Below are positions 15,574-22,905 of a DNA stretch of 64,000 bases, piece by piece. Position numbers and translations under genes: made by a program. The stretch is from G016234445 sp964438865 (GTDB taxonomy: Bacteria > Chloroflexota > Dehalococcoidia > Tepidiformales > Tepidiformaceae). Location: positions 1 to 64,000 of the forward strand of contig CAYTMI010000006.1 of NCBI GenBank assembly GCA_964438865.1, given 5' to 3'. Under the pieces are notes generated by a model. The model had not been told where the DNA came from and searched no databases. It saw only the letters and a program-made list of their open reading frames with translations. Each line of letters starts with the position of its first letter. Positions within the stretch are counted from its first letter, which is position 1.

Positions 15574-16662
15574 TCAGGCCGACGTCTTCGCCGATTCGAG
15601 CAACTTCTCGACCACGTCCAGCGCTTCGGCGATGTCGGACTGCTGGAAGAAACCAAGGTGCCCGACGCGGAAGATCTTGCCGTCGAGCTTGCCCTGGCCG
15701 CCGCCAAGGACCACACCGAAATCCTCGCGGGCACGCTTGCTGACTGCCTTACCGTCCACGCCATCGGGCCAGTAGACGGCCGTCACCGTGTTCGAGGCGA
15801 ACCGCTCGTCCACGGGCACGAGCTTCAGGCCCATCCCCTTGCTGCGCTTGCGGGTGTACTCGGCGACGGCCTGGTGGCGGGTGTAGACGCCTTCGAGGCC
15901 TTCGGCACGGAGCATTTCGAAGGCACGGTCCATCGCGTAGTAAACGGACACCGCCGGCGTCCAGGGGGTCTGAAGCTTCGCGATCGACTCGCGGGTCCTG
16001 GCGGCGTCGAAGTAGAAGCGGGGCATCTTCGCCTCCGCGTTCGCCGCCCAGGCGCGCTCGCTGAAGGAGACGAAGGCGAGGCCGGGAGGCGCCATCCATC
16101 CCTTCTGGGAGCCGCTGACAACGACGTCGAGGTCCCATCGTTCAACAGGGCAGGGCACCGAACTGACGCTGCTGACTCCGTCAACAATGATGAGGCGATC
16201 CCGCACGCGGACTTCTTTCGCAATCGCTTCCAGCGGGTTCGTCACGCCGGTGGAGGTCTCGTTGTGGGTGACGAGAACTGCCTTGATGGTCGAGTCGGCG
16301 TCGAGCAGGCGGCCGATCTCGGCCGGGTCCGCGGCTTCGCCCCATTCGGTTGCGTAGCTGGTGACCTCGGCGCCATAGGTCTTTGCGATGCTCTTCAGGC
16401 GGTCGCCGAAGGAGCCGATGGAGACGCTGAGGACGCGGTCGCCGGGGCTGAGGGTGTTCACGATCGCTACTTCGAGCCCGCCGGTTCCGGATGTCGTGAA
16501 GGAGAGGACATCGCTTGATGTCCCGAAGACCCAGTTGAGGCCATCGGTGACGCGGCGAAGGATCTGGGCGAATTCGGGCCCGCGATGGTTCATCATCTGG
16601 GCGGCGCTGGCCTGGAGAACCTCCTCCGGGCATGGGGTGGGGCCGGGAATGCGCAGGTTCAC
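15574..16662 (-). CDS. Class V aminotransferase, probable phosphoserine/serine-glyoxylate type
   Basis: 362 residues of the alanine/serine-glyoxylate aminotransferase group (PLP fold type I, class V). Motifs: RIPGPTPCPEEVL at the N terminus, FTTSGTGGLEVAIVNTL, THNETSTGV, IIVDGVSSVSS and the PLP lysine in SGSQKGWMAPPG. Its position 81 nt upstream of serA on the same strand suggests it transaminates 3-phosphohydroxypyruvate to phosphoserine, as recalled for similar enzymes in lineages lacking canonical SerC; glyoxylate aminotransfer is the alternative. Start is GTG at 16662 with GGAG about 7 nt upstream. Phosphoserine phosphatase is not in the window. Confidence 0.88.
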   Translation of the reverse strand: MNLRIPGPTPCPEEVLQASAAQMMNHRGPEFAQILRRVTDGLNWVFGTSSDVLSFTTSGTGGLEVAIVNTLSPGDRVLSVSIGSFGDRLKSIAKTYGAEVTSYATEWGEAADPAEIGRLLDADSTIKAVLVTHNETSTGVTNPLEAIAKEVRVRDRLIIVDGVSSVSSVPCPVERWDLDVVVSGSQKGWMAPPGLAFVSFSERAWAANAEAKMPRFYFDAARTRESIAKLQTPWTPAVSVYYAMDRAFEMLRAEGLEGVYTRHQAVAEYTRKRSKGMGLKLVPVDERFASNTVTAVYWPDGVDGKAVSKRAREDFGVVLGGGQGKLDGKIFRVGHLGFFQQSDIAEALDVVEKLLESAKTSA

Positions 16663-16822
16663 GGGGAGGCTCCGTTGGGAAAGAGGGGTGGGATTATGGT
16701 CAACGCTGACCCCGGCGTGGTCAACCAGATCCGCCGTTGAGGGAGTCCCATGCGTTCGATTCGATACCTCGGGTTTGCGGCGTCGATGGGAGATGGCAAC
16801 GGTGCGCCAGCCCCCGGCGCGG

Positions 16823-16828
16823 TAGACT
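16823..16828 (+). promoter_or_regulatory. -10-like box TAGACT, 7 nt before selA ATG
   Basis: TAGACT is followed by exactly 7 nt and then the ATG at 16836, the same layout as before pyrD and the MBL hydrolase. No convincing -35 was recognised. Confidence 0.45.
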
Positions 16829-16835
16829 TCGAGGC

Positions 16836-18221
16836 ATGAGCACAGAAACCGGCCTCCGGGGCCTGCCGAGCGTCGAGCGCGTGCTGGCCGCGCTGCGGGA
16901 CGATGGCACCACAGGCGGCGGCCCGACGACCGTGGACGCGGTGCGCGCGGTACTCAGCGGGGCGCGGGCGGCGGCGAGGCAGGGGGGCACCGTCCCGCCG
17001 TTCGACGACCTCGTCGCACGGGCGGCTGCCACGGTCGCCGCCGCCCGGAGGGCCTCGCTGCGGCCGGTGATCAACGCCACGGGCGTGCTCCTCCAGACGA
17101 ACCTTGGCCGGGCGCCGTTGAGCGAACGGGCGCTGGCAGCGGTGGAGGCGGTTTCCCTGGGCTACAGCAACCTCGAGTTCGACCTCGAAACGGGGGAGCG
17201 CGGCAGCCGCCACGACCACGTCCGCGACCTTATCCGGAGGACGACGGGGGCCGAGGACGGGCTGGTCGTGAACAACAACGCCGCCGGGCTGTTGATGGCG
17301 CTGCAGGTGCTCGCGGCGGGCCGGGAGGTCATCATCTCGCGCGGCCAGGCGGTGGAGATCGGTGGAGGGTTCCGCATCCCCGACGTGCTGCGCCAGAGCG
17401 GCGCCCGGCTGGTGGAGGTGGGGACAACGAATCGCACCTACACGCGTGACTACGAAGCCGCGATCACGCCCGATACCGCCGCCATCCTTCGCGTCCACAC
17501 GTCGAACTTCCGGGTTATCGGCTTCACCGCCGAGGCGCCGCCCGGGGAGCTTTCAAGGCTCGCGAAGGAACGTGGCATCCTACTCCTCGACGACCTGGGG
17601 AGCGGCTGCCTGGTGGACACGGCGAAGTACGGCCTCGCCCACGAACCGACCGTCCGCGAGAGCCTCGATGCCGGCGCCGACCTCGCGCTCTTCAGCGGCG
17701 ACAAGCTCCTTGGTGGGCCGCAATGCGGCGTGATCGCCGGGCGGAGCGACACGGTCGGGCTGCTTCGAAGGCACCCCCTCGCGCGCGCATTGCGGGTAGA
17801 CCGGATGACGATCGCGGCCCTGAACGCGACGCTGATGTCCTACGCCGAAGGGCGGGAAGCGGAGGAGATCCCCATCTGGCGGATGCTTTCGCAGTCGTTG
17901 CCGGCGCTGAAACGGCGGGCCCGGCGGTGGGCTGCGGTGGCTGGCGAACAGGGGGCAGTGGCGCGGTCGACGTCGATGGTAGGCGGCGGTTCGCTGCCGG
18001 GCGAGGGCGTGCCGGCGTGGTGTGCAGCGATCGTGCCGCGGGAGGGTGACGCATCCGGGCTGGCGAAGGCACTGAGGGTGGGAACACCGCACGTTGTTGG
18101 CCGCGTCGACGAGGGGCGCCTCCTGCTCGATCCGCGGACTGTCGAACCGGGTGACGACCGTCACGTTACGAACGCGTTGCGAGCGGCCATCGAGTGTCAA
18201 TCCGGGCCAGCGTTCCATTGA
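16836..18221 (+). CDS. selA: L-seryl-tRNA(Sec) selenium transferase
   Basis: About 461 residues. Family marks: VINATGVLLQTNLGRAPLS, GYSNLEFDLETGERGSRHDH, VVNNNAAGLLMAL, ISRGQAVEIGGGFRIPDVL, VHTSNFRVIGF and the PLP lysine in FSGDKLLGGPQCG. SelA is a decameric PLP enzyme converting Ser-tRNA(Sec) to Sec-tRNA(Sec) using selenophosphate. selB, selC and selD are not in the window, and no TGA-interrupted frame was recognised here, so its client selenoproteins lie elsewhere. Its TGA stop lies within the -35 of the rex promoter. The ATG at 16836 is preferred over the in-frame 16737 because the family N terminus begins there. Confidence 0.94.
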   Translation: MSTETGLRGLPSVERVLAALRDDGTTGGGPTTVDAVRAVLSGARAAARQGGTVPPFDDLVARAAATVAAARRASLRPVINATGVLLQTNLGRAPLSERALAAVEAVSLGYSNLEFDLETGERGSRHDHVRDLIRRTTGAEDGLVVNNNAAGLLMALQVLAAGREVIISRGQAVEIGGGFRIPDVLRQSGARLVEVGTTNRTYTRDYEAAITPDTAAILRVHTSNFRVIGFTAEAPPGELSRLAKERGILLLDDLGSGCLVDTAKYGLAHEPTVRESLDAGADLALFSGDKLLGGPQCGVIAGRSDTVGLLRRHPLARALRVDRMTIAALNATLMSYAEGREAEEIPIWRMLSQSLPALKRRARRWAAVAGEQGAVARSTSMVGGGSLPGEGVPAWCAAIVPREGDASGLAKALRVGTPHVVGRVDEGRLLLDPRTVEPGDDRHVTNALRAAIECQSGPAFH

Positions 18222-18247
18222 CCCTCGCCCGAAGGCGGGGATATAGT
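18218..18247 (+). promoter_or_regulatory. Promoter of rex (TTGACC-N18-TATAGT)
   Basis: TTGACC (18218-18223), 18-nt spacer, TATAGT (18242-18247): the best sigma70-type promoter in the window. Predicted transcription start is near 18254, about 37 nt before the rex ATG. The -35 overlaps the selA stop codon. Confidence 0.7.
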
Positions 18248-18251
18248 CCGA

Positions 18252-18269
18252 ACGTTACGGATTTCACAA
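18252..18269 (+). promoter_or_regulatory. Degenerate Rex-type operator at the rex transcription start
   Basis: ACGTTACGGATTTCACAA has the right half TTCACAA perfect against the Rex consensus TTGTGAA-N4-TTCACAA, while the left half matches only 3 of 7. It lies at or just after the predicted start of transcription, fitting autorepression. Weak on its own. Confidence 0.4.
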
Positions 18270-18290
18270 CCGGATCCGCTGCTCGGTCCC

Positions 18291-18929
18291 ATGACGCTTG
18301 AAATCCCTGAAGTAGTTATCAATCGCCTGCCAATCTATGCACGCGCGCTTTCGGCGTTGGCCGAAGAGGGCGAAAGCGTGGTCAGTTCACAGACGCTTGG
18401 CGAGAAGCTTGATGTGACCCCGGCCCAGATCCGGAAGGACCTGAGCTACTTCGGCCGCTTCGGGAAGCAGGGGCGTGGCTACAACGTTAACGGTCTGCTC
18501 AGGAAACTGCGCGAGATCCTCGGGCTGGACCAGCAGTGGCGCGTGTGCGTCGTCGGCGTCGGGCGCCTGGGCCACGCGATCGTCGAATACGGCGGCTTCG
18601 AACCCCAGGGCTTCCAGATTGTCGCCGCGTTCGACACCGACCCGGCGGCGGTCGGGCGGAAGGTAGGCAGCCTCGCGATTCGCGATGCCGCCGAACTCGA
18701 ACCATTCCTGCGGGCGACCCACGTGGACATCGGGGTCGTCGCTGTCCCCGCGCCGGCGGCGCAACAGGTGGTCGACCGGCTGGTGGGCGCCGGGCTACGG
18801 GCGATCCTGAACTACGCGCCGATGCCGGCGCACGTCCCCGACGGCGTCGCCATTCGCCACATCGACCCGGTGCTGGCGATGCAGAGCATGACCTTCTACA
18901 TCAAGCAGGCGGAGCCGTCGCACAAATAG
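18291..18929 (+). CDS. rex: Redox-sensing transcriptional repressor Rex
   Basis: 212 residues, the normal Rex length. An N-terminal winged helix (VVSSQTLGEKLDVTPAQIRKDLSYFG begins near residue 31; FGRFGKQGRGYNV is the family signature) is followed by a Rossmann NAD(H)-binding domain (VCVVGVGRLGHAIV) and the C-terminal domain-swapped helix (DPVLAMQSMTFYIKQ). Rex dimers leave DNA when NADH is high and typically repress respiratory and fermentative genes. Two other Rex-like sites occur at the promoters of the molybdoenzyme operon and the ATP synthase operon in this window. Monocistronic with a strong promoter of its own. Confidence 0.96.
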   Translation: MTLEIPEVVINRLPIYARALSALAEEGESVVSSQTLGEKLDVTPAQIRKDLSYFGRFGKQGRGYNVNGLLRKLREILGLDQQWRVCVVGVGRLGHAIVEYGGFEPQGFQIVAAFDTDPAAVGRKVGSLAIRDAAELEPFLRATHVDIGVVAVPAPAAQQVVDRLVGAGLRAILNYAPMPAHVPDGVAIRHIDPVLAMQSMTFYIKQAEPSHK

Positions 18930-19009
18930 GGCGGTGATCGCCCTCGGGCGCATCGCGAGGCGAACGTCTTGCGCGTAGACTGCACCTCGCCGCACGAGCC
19001 GAGCGGGTG

Positions 19010-22000
19010 ATGTCGATGGTCAACCAATTCCCGGGGCGGGTTTCTCGGGCCGACGCATTCGTCTCCCGAATGGTGCACGACTGGCTGGCGCACCATTCCG
19101 CGGAGACGCATCGCCGCCTCGCCGGTTCACTGCTCATTGCGGACATCGTCGGCTTCAGCAGGATGGTCGCACAGATGGAGGCGGCCGCCGTGGAGGCCGG
19201 CGCCGAGGATATCTCGTTGATCCTGGAATTGAGCTTCGCCCGGCTCATCGGCGAAGCGGAGCGCAAGGGTGGAGACCTCCTCTTCACCGGCGGCGACTCG
19301 CTCACGATTCTCTTCACCGGCCCCGACCACGCACGCCGTGCCTGCGAAGCTGCTCGCAACATGGTGGCGGCATTGCGGGCCGTCGGTCCCATCCCAACTG
19401 ACGCGGGCCCGATCACACCAGCGATGTCTGCGGGGGTGGCCACCGGAGAGTTCGACTTCGTCCTCACCGGCGAGTGGCAGCGGCAGCTGTGCCTGGCCGG
19501 AGGCGCGGCACTCGCGTGCGCGCAGTTGCAGCGCGACGCGGCGGACGGAACGGTCCTGCTCTCGCCTGAAACGGTGCGACTCATCCCCACATCGTTCGCA
19601 GGGGCGCCGGCCGGATCTGGCTGTACGTTGCGGCTTCGCGGCCCCCGCGGTCGCGACGCGCTCGCGGAAGCACCGCCAACCACCGGCCCCCTCGCTCTGC
19701 AATGCATCCCGCCCGCGCTGCGGGAGCTGGCGGCCGAAGGCGTCCCCGGCGAGAACCGCCCTGTTTCCGTGGCCTTCGTCCGTTTCAACGGCGTCCACGA
19801 AGGTTTCGGTATCGAAGAGGCGGGGAGCGCGGTAGCGGAGCTCGTCGACCTCACCGCCGCGATCCTCGCTGCGGCCCGCGAATTCGACCTCTGCCTGTTG
19901 GGAACCGACTTCGACCTCCATGGGGTGCTGTTCATCCTCACCGCGGGCGTTCCGCGCGTCTCCCCCAGCCCCACCGAACGGGTGCTCTGGGCCGCCCGAA
20001 AGATAAGCCAGCACAGCCTCGCTCCCCGGCTACAGCTGGCAGTCGCGGCTGGCCGCGCTTATGCAGGCGAACTGGGAACATCCACCCGGATGGTCTACTC
20101 GGTTATCGGGCATGCCTTGAACGTGGCCGATCGCCTCCTTGACTCCGCCGGCCCAGGCGACATCGTCGCGGAGGGGTCGGCCATCGCCGAGGTGCTGCCC
20201 CGGTTCGACGCGACGGCACTCACCCCCCGGGTCCTCCGGGGTCATCGAGAGGCCATCACCCCGTTCCGCGTCAACGGAGTGCGGGCTGGATCTCCCCGCT
20301 CCCTCTTGCCCGAGGCGCCATTCGTGGGCCGTGAGTACCAGGTTGAGATGCTCCGAGCAGCGGCCGCGTCCCACCAGGGCATGGTTATCGAAGTCCGGGG
20401 CGAGGCTGGCATCGGCAAATCGCGACTGCTCGCCGAAACGATCCAGACCGTTGACGCCGATATCTTCCAGGTCGAGTGCCTCCAATACGAGCGCTCCACG
20501 CCCTACGCCTGCTTCCGGCGTCTATTGCGCCGAGTACTCAACATCCCCGAAGGCGCCGACCCATTGGAAGCCGGGGAGCAACTCGCCTCCGTGGGCGCCA
20601 CCCACTCCCGGCTGGCGCCGTGGCTGCCGTTCATCGGATTGGTCGTGGATGCCCGCGTCCCGGAAACAGCGTGGTCCCGGGACGTCGACCCTTCGTTCCG
20701 GCGGACACGGTTGCAGGAGACGGTACTGCTGCTGCTCGAATCGCTCCTCACCGGGCCGACGCTCCTCGTGTTCGAAGACGTCCATTGGATTGACGACGCG
20801 TCCGGCGACCTTCTCCGTTTCCTGGTCAGTCACGCCGAAGGGCAACAGTGGATATTCATCCTCACGATCCGGGATGGCGAGGGCGACTTTCGCCTGCCAA
20901 CGAGCCGGATTCGCGTTCCGGTGACTTCTATCTGGCTCGCTCCCCTTTCCGAACCGGAGTCGGTCGAACTCGCGGAGTTCGCCGCGGACCAGGTCCCGCT
21001 GCCGACGGACGCCGTTCATTCGATCGCGAAACGCGCCGCCGGGAACCCCCTGTACATCCTCGAATTAGTCCATGCGTCCCGGGACGGCGGCAACACGGGA
21101 GGCTTACCTCGCGGTGTGGAGAACCTGACGGCCGCGGCGATCGATCGGCTTCCCCCCATCGAACGCCAACTCGTGCGCGCGGCAGCCGTCCTTGGCGACC
21201 GCTTCCGGCTGTCCGAGCTCGCTGAAATCGTCAGCCCGGGAGATCGCGAGCGTGAAACCATCGAAGGCTGGCTCCCGCCCCCGGACATCTTGCAGAGCAT
21301 CGGTCCCGGCGAATTCCGCTTCCGCCACTCGCTCCTTCGCGACACGGCCTACCTGGGCTTGTCCAAGCGTCGACTTCGCCTCCTGCATCAGTCCGCGGGC
21401 GAGGCGCTTGAGAAGAGGGGTGGAGCGATCGACCGGCTCGCCCTTCACTTTGGACGAGCCGGTGATGGGGAGAAATGCTGGCGATACGCCCGCCAGGCGG
21501 CAGAAGCGGCGCTGGCGAAGGATACGTACGGTCCCGCCGTCCAGTACCTGGAAGCGGCGATCGCGGCGGCACCCAGGGTCCCCGAAGTCTCCCGCGCAGA
21601 GGTCTTGTCGGCCCACGAACAACTGGGCGACGCCCTTGAACGGGTTGGGTCGTACGCGAGGGCACGGGCGGCCTTCGCGAGGGCCCGGGAGCTGGCCAAA
21701 GACGACGCGGTCACCAAGGCACGCCTGTTGCGCAAGTCCGGCGATCTGTACGAGCGCGCGGCAGCCTACCCTACCGCGCTCCGGCTCTACGCCCGTGCGC
21801 TCCGTCTGCTCGCCCCGGCGGGCCCGGAATCCGGCGTGGAAGAGGAACGTGGGAAGGCCTGCCTCGCCTACGCTGGCGCCCGCCTGCGCCAGGGCAAGGA
21901 CCGGGACTGCTGGCGATGGTGCGAACGGGCGCTGGCCCTTGGCGAACTGGCACGATCGGACCGCGTGCGGGGCCATGCGTACTACCTCCTCCAGGCAGCC

Positions 22001-22831
22001 GCGACGAACCTCGGGGATCCTGACGCAGAGTCCTATGCTGTCAAAGCCCTCGAGTTGCTGCGCTCACTGGGCGACTCGCTTATGGAGGCGCGGGTGCTGA
22101 ACAATGCCGGCTATCTTCACGCTTACGTGCGCGGCAATTGGGGAACGGGCCTGGAGAGTTATCGCGCAAGCCTGGAACTGCGGCAGAAGGTCGGCGACAA
22201 CGTGGGCGCGGCAATGGTCACGAACAACATCGCGGAAATCCTTTCCGATCAGGGTCGCTACGAGGAGGCGGGCAGGCTGTTCCGCGAAGCGCTGCGTGCC
22301 GTGAGTGCCGCGGCCTACCCGCTCGGGGTAGCTTTCACGAAGAGTAACCTGGGAAGGCTGCACGTCCGGCAGGGCCGGCTTGCGGAGGGGCTCGCCTTCC
22401 TCCTCGACGCCCGCTCGGAACTCCACCGAATGAAGGCGGCGACTCGCTGGACCCTCGAGACCGAGGCTCGCATCGCCGAGTATCACCTGGCAGCCGGAGA
22501 GCCCCAACGGGCACTGGACCTGACCGGCGAATTGCGTGCGGCCATTGCCGCGGGATCGCACTTCCCGGGCGCCGAGGCCGCCGTGTTCCGGGTCGAAGGC
22601 CTCGCGCTGAAGCTCCTCGACCGGGCGGGCGAGGCAGAGGATCGCTTTCGCCAGAGCGTGCTCTCCGCCAGCCGTGAGGGACTCCCCTTCGAAGAGGCGC
22701 AGTCGCTGCAGGCGCTCGCGAACCTCGGGGCGCGTTCCGATGGTGCAGCGGCGGCTGCGCAAGCGATCTTCGCGAGACTCGGCGTAGAGCGCGCGCCAGG
22801 CCTCGACCTCGTCGTCAGGGCGCTCGAATGA
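19010..22831 (+). CDS. Double class III cyclase domain / AAA ATPase / TPR signalling protein
   Basis: About 1,273 residues, resembling soluble adenylyl cyclase architecture. First cyclase homology domain (about 40-200) has both metal-binding Asp residues (ADIVGF; GGDSLTILF), but the residue four before the second Asp is Phe where Lys usually reads adenine. The second domain (about 245-400) lacks the first Asp and keeps the IGHALNVADRL (Asn, Arg) motif, so the two may form a pseudo-heterodimer. An AAA/NACHT-like ATPase follows (Walker A GEAGIGKS near 468, Walker B LLVFEDVHWIDD near 590) and then TPR-like helical repeats to the end. Likely a cytosolic cAMP-producing or degenerate sensor. GTG 19007, ATG 19010 and ATG 19016 are all possible starts. 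Confidence 0.85.
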   Translation: MSMVNQFPGRVSRADAFVSRMVHDWLAHHSAETHRRLAGSLLIADIVGFSRMVAQMEAAAVEAGAEDISLILELSFARLIGEAERKGGDLLFTGGDSLTILFTGPDHARRACEAARNMVAALRAVGPIPTDAGPITPAMSAGVATGEFDFVLTGEWQRQLCLAGGAALACAQLQRDAADGTVLLSPETVRLIPTSFAGAPAGSGCTLRLRGPRGRDALAEAPPTTGPLALQCIPPALRELAAEGVPGENRPVSVAFVRFNGVHEGFGIEEAGSAVAELVDLTAAILAAAREFDLCLLGTDFDLHGVLFILTAGVPRVSPSPTERVLWAARKISQHSLAPRLQLAVAAGRAYAGELGTSTRMVYSVIGHALNVADRLLDSAGPGDIVAEGSAIAEVLPRFDATALTPRVLRGHREAITPFRVNGVRAGSPRSLLPEAPFVGREYQVEMLRAAAASHQGMVIEVRGEAGIGKSRLLAETIQTVDADIFQVECLQYERSTPYACFRRLLRRVLNIPEGADPLEAGEQLASVGATHSRLAPWLPFIGLVVDARVPETAWSRDVDPSFRRTRLQETVLLLLESLLTGPTLLVFEDVHWIDDASGDLLRFLVSHAEGQQWIFILTIRDGEGDFRLPTSRIRVPVTSIWLAPLSEPESVELAEFAADQVPLPTDAVHSIAKRAAGNPLYILELVHASRDGGNTGGLPRGVENLTAAAIDRLPPIERQLVRAAAVLGDRFRLSELAEIVSPGDRERETIEGWLPPPDILQSIGPGEFRFRHSLLRDTAYLGLSKRRLRLLHQSAGEALEKRGGAIDRLALHFGRAGDGEKCWRYARQAAEAALAKDTYGPAVQYLEAAIAAAPRVPEVSRAEVLSAHEQLGDALERVGSYARARAAFARARELAKDDAVTKARLLRKSGDLYERAAAYPTALRLYARALRLLAPAGPESGVEEERGKACLAYAGARLRQGKDRDCWRWCERALALGELARSDRVRGHAYYLLQAAATNLGDPDAESYAVKALELLRSLGDSLMEARVLNNAGYLHAYVRGNWGTGLESYRASLELRQKVGDNVGAAMVTNNIAEILSDQGRYEEAGRLFREALRAVSAAAYPLGVAFTKSNLGRLHVRQGRLAEGLAFLLDARSELHRMKAATRWTLETEARIAEYHLAAGEPQRALDLTGELRAAIAAGSHFPGAEAAVFRVEGLALKLLDRAGEAEDRFRQSVLSASREGLPFEEAQSLQALANLGARSDGAAAAAQAIFARLGVERAPGLDLVVRALE

Positions 22832-22905
22832 GTGAACTAGATCACACGTGGGCTTGCATGGGTGGTGTACTCTTGCCGCGATTCACCCGATGAGGATGGT
22901 CGCCC

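Noticed and set aside
16737..16835. 33-residue N-terminal extension of SelA
   Set aside because: It is not like SelA N termini and lies upstream of the TAGACT box; ATG 16836 fits better.
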